From SIG307 sp964545045 (GTDB lineage Bacteria; Bacillota; Clostridia; Lachnospirales; Lachnospiraceae): a stretch of DNA of 64,000 bases. Position numbers and translations under genes: made by a program. The notes beneath the pieces are model-generated. The model was not told the DNA's origin. It made no database searches and worked only from the letters and a program-made list of their open reading frames with translations. Location of the stretch: NCBI GenBank assembly GCA_964545045.1, contig CAZJEN010000012.1, positions 1 to 64,000 of the forward strand. Reading direction: 5' to 3'. Shown in pieces: positions 52,822 to 58,611 of this stretch (the first letter of the stretch is position 1; the number at the start of each line of letters is the position of its first letter).

Positions 52822-53607
52822 ATGAGTAAAAAGAAACTTACAAATAAACAAAAGAAACTGTACGGCACCCTGTTGGTGGTAGCTGTCATTTTCATTCTTG
52901 CCCTTGTCAAAGGAAAAGATTTAAAACAGGTTTTTAATTCCCTGTTTCCGGACGGGCTTTCCACGGAACAGACCTTAGATACCGAAGATGTCGGAAATGC
53001 CTTAATAGATGTATTAACCGGGGATAAAATAACCGATGCCCCTTCCTCAAAGGACTCTGATGGTGAACAGGGTGTCACACCGACCCCGGCTCCCAAACCG
53101 ACAGATCCGGCAGAATCCGGCATCACCCCTACTCCGACTCCGGAACCAATCACTACCATAGCACCGACAAGCACGCCGGAACCAACCGCTACCATAGCAC
53201 CGACAAACACACCGGAACCGACTGCCACTCCGACTCCGGAGCCGACTAAGTCTCCTTTGGACCTGGTAGAAGAAGACGGTGTCTACAGCACCCCTGATTT
53301 GGTGGCTGCATATATCCACACCTTTAACAAGCTCCCATCCAACTTCATTACCAAGAAGGAAGCAGAGCAATTAGGCTGGGTCAGCAGCAAAGGAAACCTT
53401 TGGGATGTAACGGACGAAATGTCCATCGGCGGCGATAAATTCGGCAACAGAGAAGGCCTTCTTCCGAAGAAAAACGGACGCCAGTGGTACGAGTGCGATG
53501 TCAACTATTACGGCGGCTACCGCGGTTCGGAGCGTATCCTTTACTCCAACGACGGTCTGATTTACTACACCGACGACCACTACGAGAGCTTCACGCAACT
53601 GTACTAA
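52822..53607 (+). CDS. Barnase-family ribonuclease, membrane-tethered or secreted
   Basis: A 261-residue protein. A basic N-terminus and one hydrophobic helix (LLVVAVIFILALV) resemble an uncleaved signal anchor. A long Thr/Pro linker with TPEPTATIAPTNTPEPT repeats spans about 88-140. The C-terminal 110 residues are barnase: KLPSNFITKKEAEQLGWV, SKGNLWDV, SIGGDKFGNREGLLP. The catalytic trio is kept, with Glu in WYECDVNY, Arg in SERILYSN and His in DDHYESF. The linker style matches the xylanases of the window. A barstar gene follows 53 bases downstream. Confidence 0.92.
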   Translation: MSKKKLTNKQKKLYGTLLVVAVIFILALVKGKDLKQVFNSLFPDGLSTEQTLDTEDVGNALIDVLTGDKITDAPSSKDSDGEQGVTPTPAPKPTDPAESGITPTPTPEPITTIAPTSTPEPTATIAPTNTPEPTATPTPEPTKSPLDLVEEDGVYSTPDLVAAYIHTFNKLPSNFITKKEAEQLGWVSSKGNLWDVTDEMSIGGDKFGNREGLLPKKNGRQWYECDVNYYGGYRGSERILYSNDGLIYYTDDHYESFTQLY

Positions 53608-53660
53608 CCGGACGATTTCCACACAGCCGGTCTCATGCACACATGCAAAAGGAGAATTCC

Positions 53661-53948
53661 ATGAGAAAACGTATCACCCTTAGCGGAAACAAAATGACCT
53701 CAAAAGAGGTTCTGCATACCTATCTGGCAAAAAAACTGGCCTTTCCAGCCTACTACGGCAAAAACCTGGACGCCCTGTATGACTGCCTCACCGAGCGAGA
53801 CACACCGCTCCATATCACAGTCACCTACACAGAACGGTTAAAGGAGCAACTGGGAGACTACAGCGAAGCCTTTTTACAAACCTTGCAGGACGCGGCGAAG
53901 GAAAATGAACTTATCACGCTATCCATTTATTATAAAAAATATTTTTGA
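53661..53948 (+). CDS. Barstar-family inhibitor (immunity to barnase)
   Basis: A 95-residue protein with the barstar pattern: MTSKEVLHTYLAKKLAFP, YYGKNLDALYDCLTE near 31-46 (the tyrosine and aspartate that plug the RNase site), and a C-terminal strand ELITLSIYY. The ATG at 53661 follows AAAGGAG. It protects the producer from the upstream RNase before export. The two genes form one unit. Confidence 0.9.
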   Translation: MRKRITLSGNKMTSKEVLHTYLAKKLAFPAYYGKNLDALYDCLTERDTPLHITVTYTERLKEQLGDYSEAFLQTLQDAAKENELITLSIYYKKYF

Positions 53949-54007
53949 TAGCTCTACTATTTTCATCATTACATGAACTTATTTCAGTGTATTAAAAAGA
54001 GGGGAAT

Positions 54008-54253
54008 CAAAGTTTTTGAGGGGCTTTCGCGAAGGGCTAGTTTGAGGATTTTCTCCTCTGATTTTTATCCTTATATCTGCTTACTGGCCAAAATATCATA
54101 ATAAGAAAACTCGTCAAGGACTTGCTGCAAAGCAGTTCGAATCCGCATCCTTGACGAGTTTTCTTATTATGACGAATAATCGTTTACGCCAGAAAAGGGA
54201 ATGCTGCTGGTGCATTTCCACCAATCCCTCATAAGAAACCCTCAAAACTTTGG
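54008..54253. repeat. Nested inverted-repeat element with 24-bp perfect hairpin
   Basis: The outer arms are CAAAGTTTTTGAGGG (54008) and CCCTCAAAACTTTG (54239-54252). The centre is a perfect 24-base-pair stem, with CATAATAAGAAAACTCG... at 54097-54120 pairing with 54148-54171 around a 27-base loop that itself holds CTGC-AAA-GCAG. No reading frame is present. It may be a non-autonomous mobile element or a structured transcript. Confidence 0.55.
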
Positions 54254-54260
54254 AGACCCC

Positions 54261-54311
54261 AAAAAGAGAATCGACCAACTCTCCTGACGAGCATTAGTCG
54301 ACTCTCTTTTT
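54261..54311. terminator. Bidirectional terminator downstream of the micro-ORF
   Basis: AAAAAGAGAATCGAC and GTCGACTCTCTTTTT pair with one bulge around a 21-base loop, giving a T-run on either strand. It closes the minus-strand peptide/lspA unit. Confidence 0.7.
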
Positions 54312-54336
54312 ACTTGTGATAAAGTTAGTTCTTCTC

Positions 54337-54414
54337 TTATATCACTCCTTGTTTTTTTAAAAAAAGATAAATAACAATCGGTATGCTCCCAATCGCCAAA
54401 GCAGCTCCTGTCAT
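54337..54414 (-). CDS. Putative 25-residue membrane peptide
   Basis: A micro-ORF after the strong ribosome site AAGGAGGGAGAAC. The product begins MTGAALAIGSIPIV, continues as one transmembrane helix (VIYLFL) and ends in a basic tail KKQGVI. It is on the same strand as lspA, 139 bases downstream, and directly before a terminator. I know no homologue. The ribosome site, the helix-plus-basic-tail design and the position argue for a real peptide. Confidence 0.45.
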   Translation of the reverse strand: MTGAALAIGSIPIVIYLFLKKQGVI

Positions 54415-54432
54415 ATGTTCTCCCTCCTTTTT

Positions 54433-54528
54433 TTATTTATAAAAAGCAAAAAAACGCCCTTTATACTTAATCCACAAATACCTTCATATGCCCTCTATGT
54501 CTTTAGTCCCATCATTTTCTTTTGCCAT
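54433..54528 (-). other. Micro-ORF interrupted by an in-frame UGA
   Basis: After AAAGGAC an ATG (54528) opens MAKENDGTKDIEGI, then a TGA (54484-54486). The same frame continues RYLWIKYKGRFFAFYK to a TAA at 54433. The charged first half and aromatic-basic second half look like one 31-residue peptide with a nonsense codon. A 14-residue product is what standard decoding would give. It lies between lspA and the 25-residue peptide. Confidence 0.25.
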
Positions 54529-54552
54529 TCTTTGTCCTTTAGTCAATTTCCA

Positions 54553-55041
54553 TCACTCTGTATCACTTTTCTTTTTCCACTTCGCAAAACACAAACAACC
54601 ACAACGAAATAGTATTACATAACCACCAAAAGTCAAAAAAACATCTGCGAAATTAAATGTAGGAAAATTTTTTATACTAATAAAATCTGTCACATCTCCC
54701 ATAATTAATCTCTCAATATAATTCCCCAAAAAACCCGCAACAAGCATCACCAATGCTATTCTGTCTATTTTATACCTTATAATCTGCTCTATCTCTTCTT
54801 TTGAAATAAATTTTTTACATATAATCGCTAACAAAGCAATTAATACTAATGGGAAAATATGCGTAACAAATTTGTTATTTTGAAACAACCCATACGAAAT
54901 GCCCGCATTGGAAAAAAAAGCCAACTCTAACACCCCATCCAATATTCGTATTTCATGATATACCAAAAAACTTCTTGCCAACAGTTTTGTTCCAATGTCA
55001 AATCCACTTAACAACAAAACCCCTAAAATATATTTCGCCAA
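54553..55041 (-). CDS. lspA: Divergent lipoprotein signal peptidase (LspA-like)
   Basis: A 162-residue protein with four transmembrane helices. The catalytic aspartates are present in GDVTDFISI near residue 117 and FNFADVF near 132. GNYIERL near 107 and DIGTKLLAR near 17 are the other family blocks. The C-terminus is cysteine-containing and basic. It is AT-rich and diverges from typical housekeeping LspA. It lies among micro-ORFs rather than next to the usual lspA neighbour rluD. It may be dedicated to processing the Cys-containing peptide encoded 93 bases upstream. That is inference. Confidence 0.85.
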   Translation of the reverse strand: MAKYILGVLLLSGFDIGTKLLARSFLVYHEIRILDGVLELAFFSNAGISYGLFQNNKFVTHIFPLVLIALLAIICKKFISKEEIEQIIRYKIDRIALVMLVAGFLGNYIERLIMGDVTDFISIKNFPTFNFADVFLTFGGYVILFRCGCLCFAKWKKKSDTE

Positions 55042-55087
55042 TATCTCTCATTCCTTTTTTCGACTATTACCTATCAATTTTAATGCA

Positions 55088-55118
55088 TTCAATGCACACC
55101 ACATGGGTGTGCATTGAA
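55088..55118 (-). promoter_or_regulatory. Hairpin between the Cys-peptide ORF and lspA
   Basis: TTCAATGCACACC and GGTGTGCATTGAA form a perfect 13-base-pair stem with a five-base loop. There is no T-run, so it is more likely an mRNA stabiliser or partial attenuator that sets peptide and LspA levels apart. Confidence 0.55.
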
Positions 55119-55134
55119 ACATCTCACTCATTAG

Positions 55135-55209
55135 TTAACGGCTACCGCCACAACCTTTGGCTCCAAAAAGAAGTAATGCTATTAACGCTGCTGCTGCACC
55201 TACTGCCAT
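55135..55209 (-). CDS. Putative 24-residue lipobox-like peptide
   Basis: A micro-ORF with ribosome site GGAGGAGGG six bases before the ATG and a near-consensus promoter. The product begins MAVGAAAALIALLL, a hydrophobic helix, and ends FGAKGCGGSR. The single cysteine after AKG is a weak lipobox. Cleavage by the LspA encoded next would release a lipidated CGGSR pentapeptide. No homologue is known to me. A signalling peptide or small lipopeptide is possible. Confidence 0.55.
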   Translation of the reverse strand: MAVGAAAALIALLLFGAKGCGGSR

Positions 55210-55269
55210 TTCATTCCCTCCTCCCATAATATCTGTTTACAACTTAGAACGTTCTTCTTTGCAGAATCT

Positions 55270-55298
55270 ATTGTATCCTTTGTTCTTATATCTGTCAA
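55270..55298 (-). promoter_or_regulatory. Promoter of the Cys-peptide and lspA
   Basis: TTGACA (55298-55293) and TACAAT (55275-55270) are 17 bases apart on the minus strand. GAACGTTC (55247-55254) lies in the early leader, as in the promoter at 55787. No gene is seen between 55300 and 55430. Confidence 0.8.
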
Positions 55299-55434
55299 CC
55301 ATATTTTTCTGTTTTTTCGTGTTTTTTCAACAATTAACTTTTTCAAGATAAAATATTAATTATATCTTAATAAAAAGTGCATTATTTCCATTTTGTCCTT
55401 TCATTTTCCCAATAACCCTTAACGTATAAAAATA

Positions 55435-55473
55435 TATCAAGGATGTCACATAAATAATGCGACATCCTTGATA
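55435..55473 (-). terminator. Terminator after the 28-residue peptide ORF region
   Basis: TATCAAGGATGTC and GACATCCTTGATA form a perfect 13-base-pair stem followed on the minus strand by TATTTTTATA. Confidence 0.75.
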
Positions 55474-55645
55474 TTATAAGATCATATTACACGTATCTTC
55501 TACAACTGTCCAAATACAAAGCGTACACACCTATATGTACATCTTTCACCTCCTCACAAACACAAAACAACTATAATATAACAAATTCAAAAATCAATGC
55601 ACTCTCTATCCTACAAATATGCATTGATTTCATTATCACTTTAAC

Positions 55646-55732
55646 TTATTTTACAAACATTTTTGTTACCAAGCTTGTAGCCCACATAATCGAACCCATA
55701 GCTACTGAAATAATCGTAGGGCAATCTGACAT
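55646..55732 (-). CDS. Putative 28-residue amphipathic peptide
   Basis: A micro-ORF with GAGGAGG eight bases before the ATG and a consensus promoter. The product begins MSDCPTIISVAMG, continues SIMWATSLV and ends TKMFVK. It has one cysteine near the N-terminus, a methionine-rich hydrophobic helix and a basic end, like small bacteriocins or quorum peptides. It shares the GAACGTTC leader motif with the 24-residue peptide gene. I do not recognise it. Confidence 0.5.
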   Translation of the reverse strand: MSDCPTIISVAMGSIMWATSLVTKMFVK

Positions 55733-55786
55733 TTCATCCCCTCCTCATATTATTTTAACAATTCTGAACGTTCTATTTACAATGCA

Positions 55787-55815
55787 ATTATATCCCTTTC
55801 TGACGCCAAAGTCAA
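55787..55815 (-). promoter_or_regulatory. Promoter of the 28-residue peptide
   Basis: TTGACT (55815-55810) and TATAAT (55792-55787) are 17 bases apart on the minus strand. GAACGTTC (55766-55773) follows in the leader. Confidence 0.8.
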
Positions 55816-55868
55816 TTCTATTTTTTTGAAAATTTTGTATTTTTCAACAATATGCATTCTTCAACAAC

Positions 55869-55895
55869 TTATTTCATAATCGCGCCACATTCCAT
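55869..55895 (-). CDS. Possible 8-residue ORF, remnant of a peptide gene
   Basis: GGAGGGGGATA precedes an ATG that opens MECGAIMK and a TAA. The order M-x-C, then G-x-I-M, echoes the 28-residue peptide (MSDC ... GSIMW), so it may be an internally deleted copy. The ribosome site is strong, but no clear -35 is seen. It lies just after the natB terminator. Confidence 0.25.
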   Translation of the reverse strand: MECGAIMK

Positions 55896-55930
55896 TATCC
55901 CCCTCCTACAATATATCTATACTACAGTGC

Positions 55931-55975
55931 AAAGAAGGCTACAGGAAAAATTTCTTACTCCTCGTAGCCTTCTTT
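55931..55975 (-). terminator. natAB terminator
   Basis: AAAGAAGGCTAC and GTAGCCTTCTTT form a perfect 12-base-pair stem, 17 bases after the natB stop. On the minus strand the stem ends in CTTTG. Confidence 0.7.
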
Positions 55976-55991
55976 CAAATACTATAATGTT

Positions 55992-57197
55992 TTAGGCATT
56001 CAACATAACCTTTTCGTTGTTAAATACCTTCGTAATCGCAAATATCATCACCAATACACAAAGGATGTTTCCTCCCATGCTCAAACCGAACTGTACAAGA
56101 CTTAGCTCGTTAGAAGCAATTGCCTGAATTGCAAGGGAGCTTCCGTAAACCGGAATTGCATAGGATGTCGTTGCCGGCGCCGTTCCACCCACATTAAACA
56201 TGGTCAGCATGCCGAGTACAATTACTACCGTATATACCGGTGTTACGTATGCATTTGCTTCCTTGGCATTCTTTGCAAATACAGAAAGAAGGCAAATAAT
56301 ACTTACATTAAACAACACCAAACTTATCATAACCCCAAGCAACTCAACTACCTGCAATACAGAGAAAGATACATCTCCCATGCCCATATCTCCCATCATC
56401 GGCATTGACACAATCATGGATGTGGCATATACCACAGAAGAAATGGAAGACAATACAGAAAGACCAAATAACTTACCGAATACAATGGAGCTTCTCTTTA
56501 CCGGGCTAAGTAACATGGTAGCCATGGTACCACGCTCTTTCTCACCGGCAATAGCATCCACACAAAGCCCCATTGCTCCCGCAAATAACATCAAAATAAT
56601 CATATACGGCAACATACTTGCAAGCATCAATCCGTTCGCCTTGTCCTCGTTTACAATCACTTCATCTTCGGTCTGGAATACTGTCAACAAATCAAGGTTA
56701 CCAAAACGTCCCTGAAGCAAATTGATTTCATACACATCCAACACCATACCGATAAACATGCTTCTAGCCGCAGTAGAATAATTCATGGTGGAATTATAGC
56801 CCAGTTTTACACCCGGAATCGGATCTCCCGCATTCTGATACGCTTCTGCCTTTGTTAAGAACTCCTTATCAAACACCACAAACAAATCAGCGTCACCATT
56901 TAAAATATCAGCCTTAATCTTCTGTATTTCCTCTGCAGATGCATCTGCTGCCACATATTGAATCTCTGCTGCGGCATCATAACCGGTCTGGGCTGCCAGA
57001 GCCTTAAAGCCCTCCGGAGCGTTCTGAATATAAGTAACAGAGATATGCTCTTCAATATCACTCTCCAGTTTACTGGTCATTGCTCCCATCAAACTGTATA
57101 CACCAACCATAACGATTGCCGGTAAAATAAACAGGGAGAAAATCATCTTCTTATCGCTGAATACGCGCATTATTTCTTTCTTAAATATATCCTTCAT
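55992..57197 (-). CDS. ABC-2 type permease (NatB-like)
   Basis: A 401-residue membrane protein. One N-terminal helix (MIFSLFILPAIVMVGVY) is followed by a large extracytoplasmic domain (about 45-175) and five to six helices toward the C-terminus, with GEKERGTMATMLLSPVKRS near 220, the coupling-helix motif of NatB/ABC-2 permeases. NatAB exports Na+ in Bacillus. Related systems export peptides or confer bacteriocin immunity. It starts immediately after the ATPase gene stop. Confidence 0.85.
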   Translation of the reverse strand: MKDIFKKEIMRVFSDKKMIFSLFILPAIVMVGVYSLMGAMTSKLESDIEEHISVTYIQNAPEGFKALAAQTGYDAAAEIQYVAADASAEEIQKIKADILNGDADLFVVFDKEFLTKAEAYQNAGDPIPGVKLGYNSTMNYSTAARSMFIGMVLDVYEINLLQGRFGNLDLLTVFQTEDEVIVNEDKANGLMLASMLPYMIILMLFAGAMGLCVDAIAGEKERGTMATMLLSPVKRSSIVFGKLFGLSVLSSISSVVYATSMIVSMPMMGDMGMGDVSFSVLQVVELLGVMISLVLFNVSIICLLSVFAKNAKEANAYVTPVYTVVIVLGMLTMFNVGGTAPATTSYAIPVYGSSLAIQAIASNELSLVQFGLSMGGNILCVLVMIFAITKVFNNEKVMLNA

Positions 57198-57974
57198 TTA
57201 CTTTTCCTCCTTGTGATGTTCTCTGTAAAGGTTGAAGAACGCATCCTCTAAGTCCTCGGATTTCGTCTCCGCCAGAATCTCGGAAAGAGTTCCTTCGGTT
57301 ACCTTCTTACCGTCAATGATAATACCGATACGGTCACAAAGCTTCTCAGCCTCAGACATAATATGGGTAGAAATAATAACCAGTTTGCCCTCATCGCGAA
57401 GCTTCTGTAACAAATCCGTTACGTTTCTTGCGGTAACGATATCAAGGCCGTTGGTCGGCTCATCGAAAATAACCACCTTCGGATCATGTACCAAACTTAC
57501 AGCGATGGATGCTTTCTGTTTCATACCGGTGGAAAGCTCTTCAATTCTCTTATTCTCAAATGCAGTAATCTCAAAATACTCAAACAGTTCCTTGCGACGC
57601 GCCTCAATGGTGGCATCGTCCAAGCCGTGAAGTCTTCCGAAGAACTGGAACAAATACTTCGGAGAGAAATGCGGGTCTAACTTAATTTCATTGGTCAGAA
57701 AGCATATGCTCTCACGTACCTTTGCAGACTGCTTTACGGTATCATAACCGCATACGCTGACAGAGCCCTCCGTCGGCGTGAGCAACGTTGCAACACAACG
57801 AAGCGTGGTAGTCTTACCGGCACCGTTCGGTCCCAACAAGCCGTAAATCTCACCCGGCTTTGCGACAAGCGAAATATTATTCGCTGCTCTCTTCATGGTT
57901 TCTTTGGTCTTCAGCTCTGCCATCTTCTTTTTGCTGAGCTTGTACACTTTGGTCAAATTCTTAATCTCTATCAT
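57198..57974 (-). CDS. ABC transporter ATPase (NatA-like)
   Basis: A 258-residue ATPase. Walker A is GPNGAGKTTTL near residue 44, the signature LSTGMKQKASIA near 135, and Walker B VVIFDEPTNGLD near 157, with the switch histidine in IISTHIMSEAEKL. The ATG at 57974 follows AAAGGAG. It forms one unit with the permease gene. Its promoter holds a 32-base near-perfect palindrome, as is common when a dedicated repressor controls an ABC exporter, but no regulator gene is adjacent. Confidence 0.93.
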   Translation of the reverse strand: MIEIKNLTKVYKLSKKKMAELKTKETMKRAANNISLVAKPGEIYGLLGPNGAGKTTTLRCVATLLTPTEGSVSVCGYDTVKQSAKVRESICFLTNEIKLDPHFSPKYLFQFFGRLHGLDDATIEARRKELFEYFEITAFENKRIEELSTGMKQKASIAVSLVHDPKVVIFDEPTNGLDIVTARNVTDLLQKLRDEGKLVIISTHIMSEAEKLCDRIGIIIDGKKVTEGTLSEILAETKSEDLEDAFFNLYREHHKEEK

Positions 57975-58018
57975 CCTTATACTCCTTTCATTGACCTTTC
58001 TCCCCACTCCCACCGTGC

Positions 58019-58072
58019 ATATACTGTGCATATCGATATATACAGTATATATACGCAGTTGTTATTTGTCAA
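58019..58072 (-). promoter_or_regulatory. natAB promoter with 32-base palindrome
   Basis: TTGACA (58072-58067) and TATACT (58049-58044) are 17 bases apart on the minus strand. ATATACTGTGCATATC and its mirror ATCGATATATACAGTATAT form a palindrome at 58019-58050 with a single GC/AT asymmetry per arm. It covers the -10 and the start site. Confidence 0.8.
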
Positions 58073-58236
58073 GTACTATTTTAAATTTTTTTGAAAAATT
58101 TTCAAGATGCCGTAGCGCCGTTTTAACAATCTAAAGAAAATCTTAAGGTTCGTGTAGGCAAAGTGAGCATGCGAGCAAACCTCGCGAGCTCACTCACAAG
58201 CAATTGCACAGTCATGCGAACGCGCCCACGACAGGT

Positions 58237-58270
58237 AAAGGGCCTCCGCAGTTTCCTGCGAAAGCCCTTT
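58237..58270 (-). terminator. Terminator of the small lipoprotein gene
   Basis: AAAGGGC and GCCCTTT with an inner GCAG/CTGC stem, immediately after the lipoprotein stop on the minus strand. Confidence 0.65.
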
Positions 58271-58272
58271 GC

Positions 58273-58503
58273 TTAGTTTCCGTACATCTCTTCCAGTTGT
58301 TTATAATTCTCCGATATCGGTTCCAACAATTCTCTGCACTCTTTGCACACACTATACTCACCCAACATATTCAGGTACATCGTCTTACAATGAGCTTCCT
58401 CACCGCACCACTCACAAGTCGTCTTCTTACAGCCGGCAAGCCCTACGGTCATCATCGCCACAAGTCCTACAAGTACCATTACCCGAAACAGTTTCTTCTT
58501 CAT
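58273..58503 (-). CDS. Small cysteine-rich lipoprotein
   Basis: A 76-residue protein. The signal peptide ends in the lipobox GLAGC near residue 25. The mature part has CEWCGEEAHCK and, 18 residues on, VCKECREL, a CxxC-CxxC arrangement that could bind zinc or form a small ribbon. The ATG at 58503 follows AGAGGAAAA. Function unknown. It lies alone next to clpB. Confidence 0.7.
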   Translation of the reverse strand: MKKKLFRVMVLVGLVAMMTVGLAGCKKTTCEWCGEEAHCKTMYLNMLGEYSVCKECRELLEPISENYKQLEEMYGN

Positions 58504-58611
58504 CAGTTTTCCTCTTTCCCGGTTACAAAACCACAGATTTCGTAACTTCATTATATGATGCAGGAAATCAATTGTCAAGAAAATACAGTCCCTGTCCCCA
58601 CCATTTCATAC

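Noticed and set aside
55531..55542. A three-codon ORF after a good GAGGAGG site
   Set aside because: MYI followed by a stop is too short to support. The same stretch has other frames open only without a proper start. It may be a remnant of a peptide gene.
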